Part shown: positions 16,505-24,150 of the stretch, piece by piece
Position numbering within the stretch: the stretch's first letter is position 1
Layout: the number at the start of each line of letters is the position of its first letter
Assembly: GCA_964543195.1 (NCBI GenBank)
Contig: CAZIXF010000008.1
Location: 46,378 to 110,377 of the forward strand
Source: JAGTVG01 sp964543195
GTDB lineage: Bacteria > Bacteroidota > Bacteroidia > Cytophagales > Cyclobacteriaceae
Length of the DNA stretch: 64,000 nucleotides
Direction: 5' to 3'
Notes under the pieces: model-generated
The model's database searches: none
What the model was told of the DNA's origin: nothing
Seen by the model: the letters and a program-made list of their open reading frames with translations, nothing else
Program-made: the position numbers and the translations under genes

Positions 16505-17607
16505 AACGGTTTTTAGCCTTTGTAAAAAAAGAATTTTATCATATTTTCCGGGATTACCGGACCATGCTGATCCTTTTCGGCATGCCGGTAGCCCAGATCA
16601 TGCTGTTCGGGTTCGCCATTACCAACGAGATCAGGGATGCCCATATCGCCATACTCGACCGCTCCAGGGATCATATGACCAGCCGGCTGAACGAGAAGAT
16701 CCTTTCATCAGGCTATTTCATCCTCAACAGGTACCTGGAGGATGAAGACGATATCGAGGAAGTTTTTCAGCAGGGCAAGGTCAAGCTGGTGATCATTTAC
16801 GGCGCCGGTTTCAGTAAAAACCTGCTGAAAGCCAATGAAGCCTCCATACAGATCATTGCCGATGCCACCGACCCCAACACGGCCAATACCCTGATCAATT
16901 ATGTGTCTTCGATCTTTACCGGCTTTGTCAGGTCGCTCAGCCCGTTGAATGAACCGCCGGTACAGATCAACCCGGAGGTACGTTTCCGGTACAACCAGAA
17001 TCTCAAGGGGGTTTTCCTGTTCGTACCGGGGCTGATCACCATCATCCTGATGCTGGTCACCGCCATGATGACCTCCATTTCGCTTACGCGGGAAAAAGAA
17101 CTGGGCACCATGGAAGTGTTGCTGGCCTCCCCGATGAAGCCCTTCCAGATCATTGCGGCAAAAGTGATCCCCTATATCCTGCTGGCCTTTGTCATCTCGA
17201 TGATCGTGCTGCTGCTGGGCCTGTTCGTGTTCGGCGTACCGGTGAGGGGAAGCATGGTATTGCTCATCGCTGAATTGCTCATTTTTACCATCACGGGCCT
17301 TTCGCTGGGGATCCTGATCTCCACCATCGCCAAAACCCAGCAGGTAGCCCTGATGATCTCGCTGATGGGGCTGATGCTGCCGACGATCATCCTTTCGGGA
17401 TTCATTTTCCCGATCGAAAGCATGCCGAAAATACTTCAGTGGATATCCTATGTGATCCCGGCCAAATGGTTCATCACCATCATCAAGGGGATTATGCTGA
17501 AAGGTATCGGGTTGGCCGCACTCTGGAAAGAAACCCTGATCATCACCGGTTTTTCGCTGGTTTTCATATTCATCAGTGTGAAGAAATTTAAAATCCGTTT
17601 AGACTGA
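16501..17607 (+). CDS. ABC-2 type permease (YbhS/YhhJ-like), first subunit
   Basis: An inner-membrane permease of 368 residues. One membrane helix lies near the N-terminus (about 21-41, GMPVAQIMLFGFAI), then an extracytoplasmic domain of about 130 residues and five membrane segments in the C-terminal half. The conserved REKELGTMEVLLASPM block sits just before the second helix group, typical of ABC-2 drug and lipid exporters. ATGA overlap with the ATPase gene upstream shows tight coupling. It probably forms a heterodimer with the next gene's product. Confidence 0.94.
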   Translation: MKRFLAFVKKEFYHIFRDYRTMLILFGMPVAQIMLFGFAITNEIRDAHIAILDRSRDHMTSRLNEKILSSGYFILNRYLEDEDDIEEVFQQGKVKLVIIYGAGFSKNLLKANEASIQIIADATDPNTANTLINYVSSIFTGFVRSLSPLNEPPVQINPEVRFRYNQNLKGVFLFVPGLITIILMLVTAMMTSISLTREKELGTMEVLLASPMKPFQIIAAKVIPYILLAFVISMIVLLLGLFVFGVPVRGSMVLLIAELLIFTITGLSLGILISTIAKTQQVALMISLMGLMLPTIILSGFIFPIESMPKILQWISYVIPAKWFITIIKGIMLKGIGLAALWKETLIITGFSLVFIFISVKKFKIRLD

Positions 17608-17612
17608 CCATT

Positions 17613-18743
17613 ATGAGAATACTGTTCTACATGCTTCAGAAAGAATTCCGGCAGATCTTCCGGAACAGGGCCATTCTTCCCATCATATTTATCGCTCCGC
17701 TCATCCAGCTGCTGATCCTGGCCAATGCAGCCACTTTTGAGATCAAAAACCTGAAGATCTATTTTAACGATTTTGACCGCTCCGCCTTTTCCCAGCGGTT
17801 GAAAAACAAATTCGTTCATACCGATCATTTTATCAAGGCGGGCGAATCCGCTGAGCGTCATCTTGCGGAGGAAGCGCTGGAGACCAACAAAGCGGACCTG
17901 ATCGTTGAAATACCTCGGGATTTTGAGAAAGACCTGTTTAGTAACGGCCATGCCAGCCTCTTCCTCAAAATCAACGCAATCGACGGCATGAAGGCCGGGG
18001 TAGGGATCAATTACAGCCAGAACATCATCAGGAAGTTTACTGAAGAGATCACCGGCGAGGTGCTCATGAAATCGACCCCCACTATTGAAATGGAACTGCC
18101 CCCGGGGATGAATATTGAATATTCGAACTGGTATAATATTCACCTGGATTATCAGACCTATATGGTGCCCGGCCTGCTGGTGCTCCTGGTTACCCTGGTG
18201 GGTGGTTTCCTTGCTTCGATGAATGTAGTGAGGGAAAAGGAGATGGGCACCATTGAGCAGATCAACGTGACGCCGATCAAAAAACACCACTTCATTATCG
18301 GCAAGCTGCTTCCCTTCTGGATCCTGGCCCTGGTGGTGTTTACCCTGGGATTGATTTTCGCCAAACTGATATTCCACGTGCCTATTGTGGGGAATCTGGC
18401 CGTGATCTACCTGTTCACCATGGTCTATCTGCTGGCTATTTTAGGGCTGGGCCTGTTCATCTCCACGATCACCGAGACCCAGCAGCAGGCCATGTTCATC
18501 TCCTGGTTTTTCTTCGTGATCTTCGTGCTGATGAGCGGGCTTTTTACGGCCATAGAAAACATGCCGGTCTGGGCCCAGCGGATCACCTTGTTTAATCCGT
18601 TACGCTATTTCATGGAGGTGATCCGGATGGTGCTGCTGAAAGGGTCCGGGTTTGCGGATGTGCAGCTTCATTTCGGGGTGATCACCGGTTTTGCCGTGCT
18701 GATCAATGCTTTTGCTGTCTGGCGGTACAGGAAAACGGTTTAG
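17613..18743 (+). CDS. ABC-2 type permease (YbhR-like), second subunit
   Basis: A 376-residue paralogue of the preceding permease with the same topology: N-terminal helix (IIFIAPLIQLLILANAA), a periplasmic domain, and five C-terminal helices. REKEMGTIEQINVTPI corresponds to the family's cytoplasmic coupling element, and FMEVIRMVLLKG is the usual C-terminal amphipathic segment. Last gene of the TetR-TolC-HlyD-ABC-ABC-ABC2-ABC2 operon, equivalent to E. coli ybhGFSR plus its own outer-membrane duct. Its TAG stop is directly followed by a very strong G-quadruplex-type tract. Confidence 0.94.
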   Translation: MRILFYMLQKEFRQIFRNRAILPIIFIAPLIQLLILANAATFEIKNLKIYFNDFDRSAFSQRLKNKFVHTDHFIKAGESAERHLAEEALETNKADLIVEIPRDFEKDLFSNGHASLFLKINAIDGMKAGVGINYSQNIIRKFTEEITGEVLMKSTPTIEMELPPGMNIEYSNWYNIHLDYQTYMVPGLLVLLVTLVGGFLASMNVVREKEMGTIEQINVTPIKKHHFIIGKLLPFWILALVVFTLGLIFAKLIFHVPIVGNLAVIYLFTMVYLLAILGLGLFISTITETQQQAMFISWFFFVIFVLMSGLFTAIENMPVWAQRITLFNPLRYFMEVIRMVLLKGSGFADVQLHFGVITGFAVLINAFAVWRYRKTV

Positions 18744-18806
18744 GGGTATATGGGGGGATGGGGGGATGGGGTAAGGTGTAGGGTGTAGGGTGTAGGGTGT
18801 GGGGTG
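18741..18806 (+). repeat. G-quadruplex-prone tract at the end of the efflux operon
   Basis: Beginning with the permease stop TAG, the plus strand reads TAGGGGTATATGGGGGGATG, a further GGGGGG and GGGG run, then TAAGG and three GTGTAGGG units. There are more than six runs of at least three guanines in 66 bases. It may act as an RNA or DNA roadblock downstream of the operon. Confidence 0.8.
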
Positions 18807-19218
18807 TTAGAGACCGGGGACCGGGGACGGGAGACCGGAGGTCGGAGGTCGGAAGCTGGAAGTCGGAGGTTGGAGGTCGGAGGTTGGAAGCGGGAGGCCG
18901 GAGATGGGGGTCGGGGACCGGGGACGGGAGACCGGAGGTCGGTGGAAGGTGAAAGGTGGAAGGAGGATTGAGGATGGAGGATGGAGGATGGAGGATGGAG
19001 GATGGAGGAAAAGTGGGAGGCCGGAGATGGGGGCCGGGGACCGGGGACGGGAGACCGGAGGTCGGAGGTCGGAAGCTGGAAGTTGGAGGTTGGTGGAAGG
19101 TGAAAGGTGGAAGGAGGATGGAGGATGGAGGGTGGAGGATGGAGGATGGAGGATGGAGGATGGAGGAAAAGTGGGAGGCCGGAGATGGGGACCGGGGACG
19201 GGAGGTGGTGATGGGGTG
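18807..19218. repeat. Purine-rich GGA/CCGGAGGTCGGAGG repeat block, two long copies
   Basis: The plus strand is almost pure purine. A first copy holds GACCGGGGACGGGAGACCGG, GGTCGGAGG and GGTTGGAAG words, then GTGAAAGGTGGAAGGAGG and at least five GGATGGA heptads. A second copy starts near 19012 with GTGGGAGGCCGGAGATGGGG and repeats the same order. Leftward Pro/Ser-rich open frames across it (SSILHPP repeats) are translation of the heptads, not genes. A shorter relative is at 22697-22850. Confidence 0.88.
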
Positions 19219-19227
19219 ATGGGGTGA

Positions 19228-19621
19228 ATCTGAAGTCCACCGTCTCGTCACTCCGAGCCTGACGGCAGGAGCCCGTGGGAGTCCCCTGTATTCACCGTCA
19301 CTCCGAGGCGAAGCCGCGGGAGTCCCCCGGTTACGGATTCCGTTCCCTTACCAGGAGATTCCCGCAACCCGTTTAACACGGGTCTCTGAATGACGTTATG
19401 TACCAGGGGATTGCCGCGTCGCCGGCTCCGACTCCTCCTCGCAATGACGTTACTGTATTCACCGTCACTCCGAGGCGAAGCCGCGGGAGTCCCCCGGTTA
19501 CGGATTCCGTTCCCTTACCAGGAGATTCCCGCAACCCGTTTAACACGGGTCTCTGAATGACGTTATGTACCAGGGGATTGCCGCGTCGCCGGCTCCGACT
19601 CCTCCTCTGCATGATGTTTTG
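19228..19621. repeat. GTCACTCCGAGGCGAAGCC repeat family with a 167-bp tandem duplication
   Basis: Dispersed-repeat words GTCACTCCGAGGCGAAGCC, GGATTGCCGCGTCGCCGGC and TCCTCGCAATGACGTT (reverse complement AACGTCATTGCGAGGA) fill this stretch. The block 19288-19454 is repeated immediately as 19455-19621, a 167-bp period, nearly identical until the last ~15 bases. No coding capacity is seen. It lies between the convergent efflux operon and TonB-receptor gene. Confidence 0.88.
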
Positions 19622-19632
19622 TGATTAGAAAC

Positions 19633-22119
19633 CTACCAAATATTACCCACTTTCAGACCAACATTAAACATCCTGGGCTGGCAGGGGCCGTAGATGTAAC
19701 CGGCATCACGGTAAATCCCGCTGTCATGCCTTTGCTGCGTCTGGTTGAAAATATTCTGCACCCCCGTATAAACCTGCATATTGGTCTGCCCGGAAAGCGG
19801 AATATCATAGGCCAGACGCATTCCGAAGATCAGAAAACGTTCACTATGCTCCAGTCGCTCGCCTTCGATCACATCCCCGTTTAAAATAGCTTCGACCTGC
19901 TTCTGCCGGTCCTCACCCAAAGTATTCAGATTACCGGCATCGATCATTTCCCATTCCTGACCGGTGATGGGATCGAGCCCTAAATGCGGCACATGCATTC
20001 TCCCGGTATAATTTGACGTGAAGGAAGCACTGAATCTTTCTGCAGGCTCCCATTCGACTGTAAGGTAGCCATACGATCCCGGTGTACGGAGAAAATATTT
20101 GGTCAGGCTGCCATCCTTTTCTCCCCATGCCTGTGGATTGTCATACTGGCTGGTTTGAAAGGTAAAGCCAGTCTGCAGAGTGACGTGCTGAGGATGAGGA
20201 AGGGCAGCATTGAATTCCAGGTTTACGCCGGAAACAAAGGCCCCATCCGCTGCATTATTCCTTGTAGTGATCAGGGTTTCCGTCGAATCAACAAAGGTGT
20301 AATCATAGGCGAAAGGATTAAGCAGCCGGGTATAGAAACCTTCAACCAGCAGCTCCGTGGATACCGATCCGAATTCATGGGTATATCTCAAAGAAGGAGT
20401 GATCGTATGAGAGCTTTCCTGGTGCAGATCCGGATCATTGACATGGATGATCCTCCGGGATCCCGAGGATTCTATATGAAGGTCTTCATCGAAGATCTGC
20501 GGTGTCCGGTAACCCTTGGAATAAGCTGTTCTGAATTGCAATTCATCGGAAATATCAACCAGGATATTCATCCTGGGAGCCAGCACATTGCCGGTTATAT
20601 CCTTGTGAAAACCGTTCTGGTCCTCATCATTGAAATCCCGGATCAGATAAGAATCGAAACGAAGCCCCAGGGAAGCTTTGATCATTTCGGTGTGCCATTC
20701 ATATTGTGCAAATGATCCGATGGTATTCGTAAACTGGTCCACGATCAAACTGTTAGGCATGCCGGCAGCACCAAGTTTCATGTCTTCCAGTTTATTGAAA
20801 TTGTCATCAATGCCCATTAAAAGGGTCGATCTATCGTTCAGGTGCATGTAGAACTGGCCACCCAGTGATGCGGTGATATCGTACGTGTTTCCGTAGGCAT
20901 CCGGATCCTGTTCGGCCCCATAGTAACTATCCCTATGGACCGACTGCCCGGCAGCATACAACATCAGTTTATTACTTTTATCGCCATTCGTGAAAAGATC
21001 GTAAGCAAGGTTTGCACCGGTAATTCTATGATCTACCTGTTCGGCGATATCCGCTTCATGTGGAAGATAATCGAATTTATTTCCGCCCCTGCGGAATTCA
21101 TTGATGCGATATAGATCGAGGGAAAGTTTGCTCTTTTTCGACACCTTGTGAAAAGCATTCAACCCGAAGGTCGTGTTATTCATGGACACCATTTCAGAAA
21201 ACCCATCCCCATTTTCATCGAAGGGTTCCCTGTCGCGGATCATGCCGAAAAAAGACATCCCGCTTTTAAGGTCATCCGTAACGACCGACCCATTAAGATT
21301 GATAAGCCTGTCCGCAGACTGACCGGCCTCGTGGGAATTTCCCACACCCATCAGGCCATAGCGTCCTTCTACATTGAATGAATTAACCTCAGGCACTTTT
21401 GTCAATATATTTATTGTTCCGGCAATCGCATTCCCGCCAAACAGGGCAGATCCGCCTCCGCGGACCACTTCGATCCGGTCTACCATGGAAGCCGGTATCA
21501 GTTCCAGCCCATATACTCCTGCCAGTCCGCTGAAAACCGGCCGGCTGTTGATCAGGATCTGGGAATAGGGACCGTCCATTCCGTTCATCCTTACCTGGCT
21601 GAATCCACAGTTCTGACAATTGCATTCCATTCTTAATCCGGGCACGAAATCCATCCCCGTAGCAATCGAGATGGCCTGGGTTGATTCCAGCATTTTCGGT
21701 GTTATGGTATTGACCACGACTGCGGCATCCTTCCTGCTGGTCCCATGCCTGTCGGCGGTTACTACTACTCCTTCAAGGTTCAGAATATCTTCCTCAAGTT
21801 TGAACTTGATCTCACGGGTTGTGTTCTTTCTGATCATCACCGTGGTCTCAGAAGACCGGTAACCCACACCCTTGGCAACAAGGGTATGCTCCCCTTCAGG
21901 AAGATTGACCAACTGGAAATGACCCGTATGATCTGTAATTGTACCCAATGTGGTGCCTTTAACAAAAACACTGATAAAAGGAATATGCTTGCCGTTACAT
22001 TGTACATCCCCTACCACGTTGGCATCGGTTACTGTCTTTTGTGCGCTAACGAATTCTGTTGTTATTAAAAAAGTCAGTATCAGCGCTGAAAAAATTCTTG
22101 TTGTAGTATTATTATTCAT
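19633..22119 (-). CDS. TonB-dependent outer-membrane receptor with CarboxypepD_reg-like domain
   Basis: An 828-residue receptor for active uptake across the outer membrane. A signal peptide ends near residue 26, an N-terminal carboxypeptidase-regulatory-like domain covers about 35-95 (TDHTGHFQLVNLPEGEH), then come the plug with GGGSALFGGNAIAGTINI and a barrel to the C-terminal ...NVGLKVGNIW. A cysteine trio ECNCQNCGF (C166, C168, C171) at the start of the plug is distinctive and might bind metal. The upstream gene encodes a His-rich membrane protein behind a Fur-like palindrome, so metal or metallophore uptake is the best inference. An AACC-type half-site like the TetR operators lies just before the start. 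Confidence 0.93.
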   Translation of the reverse strand: MNNNTTTRIFSALILTFLITTEFVSAQKTVTDANVVGDVQCNGKHIPFISVFVKGTTLGTITDHTGHFQLVNLPEGEHTLVAKGVGYRSSETTVMIRKNTTREIKFKLEEDILNLEGVVVTADRHGTSRKDAAVVVNTITPKMLESTQAISIATGMDFVPGLRMECNCQNCGFSQVRMNGMDGPYSQILINSRPVFSGLAGVYGLELIPASMVDRIEVVRGGGSALFGGNAIAGTINILTKVPEVNSFNVEGRYGLMGVGNSHEAGQSADRLINLNGSVVTDDLKSGMSFFGMIRDREPFDENGDGFSEMVSMNNTTFGLNAFHKVSKKSKLSLDLYRINEFRRGGNKFDYLPHEADIAEQVDHRITGANLAYDLFTNGDKSNKLMLYAAGQSVHRDSYYGAEQDPDAYGNTYDITASLGGQFYMHLNDRSTLLMGIDDNFNKLEDMKLGAAGMPNSLIVDQFTNTIGSFAQYEWHTEMIKASLGLRFDSYLIRDFNDEDQNGFHKDITGNVLAPRMNILVDISDELQFRTAYSKGYRTPQIFDEDLHIESSGSRRIIHVNDPDLHQESSHTITPSLRYTHEFGSVSTELLVEGFYTRLLNPFAYDYTFVDSTETLITTRNNAADGAFVSGVNLEFNAALPHPQHVTLQTGFTFQTSQYDNPQAWGEKDGSLTKYFLRTPGSYGYLTVEWEPAERFSASFTSNYTGRMHVPHLGLDPITGQEWEMIDAGNLNTLGEDRQKQVEAILNGDVIEGERLEHSERFLIFGMRLAYDIPLSGQTNMQVYTGVQNIFNQTQQRHDSGIYRDAGYIYGPCQPRMFNVGLKVGNIW

Positions 22120-22127
22120 TAGTGCAA

Positions 22128-22148
22128 TTAAATCAAATTGGTTAAAAA
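22128..22148 (-). promoter_or_regulatory. Half-site resembling the TetR operator, upstream of the TonB receptor gene
   Basis: On the minus strand TTTTTAACC-A-ATTTGATTTAA lies 9-30 bases before the receptor ATG. The right half of the tetR-start palindrome reads AACCATTTGATTTAAC on the same strand, so the two share the motif except for one inserted A. The other half-site is missing. Shared regulation is a hypothesis only. Confidence 0.35.
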
Positions 22149-22257
22149 GGACCGGGCTTATCCGGCATATTTATTATGAAATCATCTTCACTCCGTCGAT
22201 GAACCTCTGCAACTGTTTTACTTCAGTTACATGAATGAAAAAAAAGTGTAATTCCCG

Positions 22258-22593
22258 TCAGGCAGGAGGAGCCCGGCTGGCCCTGTGACAATGAAACAGT
22301 TGAGTAAATCCTGATCCGGCCGGGGCATAAAGAATCTCAAAATTTCTCAGGATAATGAAGGCAAAGTAAATACCGGAAATAAAAAACAGGACCTTCAGTA
22401 CTCCCAGCAATACCAATTCCGTTTTGGAGTGTTGATGGGATTTAAATGGTTTCGAATCGCTTTTATTATAAGGATGGGCATGCGTGATCACCGTACCATC
22501 CACCAGGATATGCCGGTGTGTATAAAAAGCATAATTGACGATATACAGTCCGAATAACCCTGCCAGCATAAGGGAAAAGATCCGGGTGACCAT
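22258..22593 (-). CDS. Small histidine-rich membrane protein, probable metal-uptake accessory
   Basis: A 111-residue protein with two membrane segments (about 4-21 and 62-82) and a histidine-rich loop between them: THRH (25-28), ITHAHPY (36-42) and SHQHSKTEL (52-60), plus a C-terminal HCH. I chose the ATG at 22593; the frame also opens at a TTG at 22614. Histidine pairs of this spacing suggest binding of zinc, copper or iron. It is preceded by a 21-bp Fur-box-like palindrome and followed by a TonB receptor gene, 138 bases downstream on the same strand. I do not recognise a named family; the metal role is inferred from residues and context. Confidence 0.75.
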   Translation of the reverse strand: MVTRIFSLMLAGLFGLYIVNYAFYTHRHILVDGTVITHAHPYNKSDSKPFKSHQHSKTELVLLGVLKVLFFISGIYFAFIILRNFEILYAPAGSGFTQLFHCHRASRAPPA

Positions 22594-22632
22594 ATGGTGT
22601 CTGTGCGGTTCCAATTGTTTCGTAAATGTATT

Positions 22633-22653
22633 TATTTAGAATCATTCTAAATA
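22633..22653. promoter_or_regulatory. Fur-family-like 21-bp palindrome
   Basis: Perfect inverted repeat with 10-bp arms (TATTTAGAAT and its complement) around a central C at 22643. It lies 40 bases upstream of the ATG of the His-rich protein. The word TTTAGAAT-N-ATTCTAAA is typical of Fur/Zur-type boxes in AT-rich Bacteroidota. Which metal regulator binds is not visible. Confidence 0.7.
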
Positions 22654-22696
22654 TGACAAAAATCATGTTTCGGGAAAAAAGTTAAAAATGTCCTGC

Positions 22697-22950
22697 GGAA
22701 TGGGAGGTGGTGATGGGGTGATGTGGTAAGGTGTAGGGTGTAGGGTGTTAGAGACCGGGGACCGGGGACGGGAGACCGGATGTCGGAGGTTGGAAATCGG
22801 AAGTTGGAAGCGGGAGGCCGGAGATGGTGATGCGGTGATGGGGTGAATCTGAAGTCCACCGTCTCGTCACTCCGAGGCGCAGCCGCGGGAGTCCCCTGTA
22901 TTCACCGTCACTCCGAGGCGAAGCCGTGGGAGTCCCGCTCCGCGGGATAC
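22697..22950. repeat. Second composite repeat block (GTGTAGGG, CCGGAGAC, GTCACTCCGAGG)
   Basis: Same modules in the same order as 18770-19310: GGTGATGGGGTGATG, GTGTAGGGTGTAGGGTGTTA, GACCGGGGACCGGGGACGGG, GGTTGGAAGCGGGAGGCC, then TGAAGTCCACCGTCTCGTCA and two CACTCCGAGGCG-AGCCG units. The GGATGGA heptads are absent. It ends in the CCCGCTCCGCGGGA hairpin also present near 7808. No coding content. Confidence 0.85.
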
Positions 22951-23185
22951 TCAGGACGGATGTGTTCTGATGTTCAAGTAAACTGATCCCGTTCAGGTGC
23001 CCGCAACTACCGAGCTCGCTTACAATCAGGCTCTCCATTGAATATTCCTTTTAAATTTTTTATATTACCTGTATAGCCGGACCGGTATTTCATGAGCCGA
23101 TAAATACGGGCTGGTGAGAAAATCTGCCTTTTGCGGATATTTTTTCTGCATTTTTTTGTTATACAATTAACTGCCTGTATCGAAA

Positions 23186-23884
23186 ATGAAAAATGTACTT
23201 GGCGAATATATGCGCACCCGGATGGAGCGTAAGCAATCCGGCGAGCGGTTAATAAAAAATGCCCCTGTCATTACCATATCCAGGCAATACGGTTGTCCGG
23301 CCAAGATAGTCGCTCAAAATCTGGCCATCCGGCTGAACAAAATGCGGTCACGCCTTAACCGTCCGCAGAATTGGAGGTGGATCAGCAAAGAGATCCTGGA
23401 CGAATCGGCCAGGGAATTGAAAATGGACAAGCATACCGTACAGGAAGCGGTCAATGCAGATTATAAAGGCGTGCTCGATGTTCTCATCTGGTCGCTCTCC
23501 AACAAGTTTTATCCCGGAGATGATAAGATAAAAAAAACACTTGGAGAGGTGATACGGGGATTTTCCAGGCAGGGTCATGTGATCATCGTGGGACGGGGAG
23601 GAGTAGCGCTTACCCGCGAAAACCCAAATACCCTTCATGTCCGGCTGGTCGCCCCGCTGGAATGGCGTATCCATAATGTGAGTGAGAGACAGCAGTTAAC
23701 TTATGATGAAGCCAGGCAAAAAATAATGCAGATCGATAAAAAGAGGAGCAATCTGCTGAAATATTTCGATGTGGATCCCTCCGACCAGGCTCTTTTCGAT
23801 ATCATGCTGAATTATAAAACCATGGCGGAAACTGAGATCATGGAGGTGGTCATCCAGATCATGGAGCAGCGAAGCGATATTTAG
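23186..23884 (+). CDS. Cytidylate kinase-like family protein
   Basis: A 232-residue protein of the Cytidylate_kin2 (PF13189-type) family, P-loop NTPases related to CMP kinase whose substrate is undefined. The N-terminal VITISRQYGCPAKIVAQ (residues 29-45) corresponds to the family's ITISRqfGsgG block, where the usual glycine-rich loop is altered to GCPAK. VIIVGRGG (about 132-139) and a NVSERQQLTYDEARQKI segment follow, as in relatives. It is a monocistronic gene between the repeat block and yifB. Its stop codon TAG is followed by GGGTTGGG, echoing the stop-anchored G-rich tracts. Whether it is catalytically active is uncertain. Confidence 0.85.
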   Translation: MKNVLGEYMRTRMERKQSGERLIKNAPVITISRQYGCPAKIVAQNLAIRLNKMRSRLNRPQNWRWISKEILDESARELKMDKHTVQEAVNADYKGVLDVLIWSLSNKFYPGDDKIKKTLGEVIRGFSRQGHVIIVGRGGVALTRENPNTLHVRLVAPLEWRIHNVSERQQLTYDEARQKIMQIDKKRSNLLKYFDVDPSDQALFDIMLNYKTMAETEIMEVVIQIMEQRSDI

Positions 23885-24150
23885 GGGTTGGGTTCTGAAT
23901 TATTATCAAGCATAATTATCCCAAATCCGTCATTATAGCATACATAATAGGTATAACTCCCCTGAAAATGTGAATATTACACATTAAAATCTCTAATGAT
24001 CGTCATTAGAAGCTACTTGATTATCAACCACTTATGTTCAAATGAATAATCCGGGATTATTATAACAAAACACCACACAATAGCCGGACGGTTTTTCCCC
24101 ATAAAATTATCCCCTGGCGCCCGTTACTCACCATGCGGCAAATGCTGCAA

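Noticed and set aside
18703..19251. Pro/Ser-rich protein genes on the minus strand
   Set aside because: The frames are translations of GGATGGA and CCGGAGGTC repeats, open in several frames at once, with no start signals or family resemblance.
19373..19612. 79-residue minus-strand protein
   Set aside because: It is encoded by the 167-bp tandem repeat and repeats itself accordingly.
22594..22614. TTG start of the His-rich membrane protein
   Set aside because: An ATG 21 bases downstream gives a compact signal-anchor start; the TTG version adds a His-rich hexapeptide without support.
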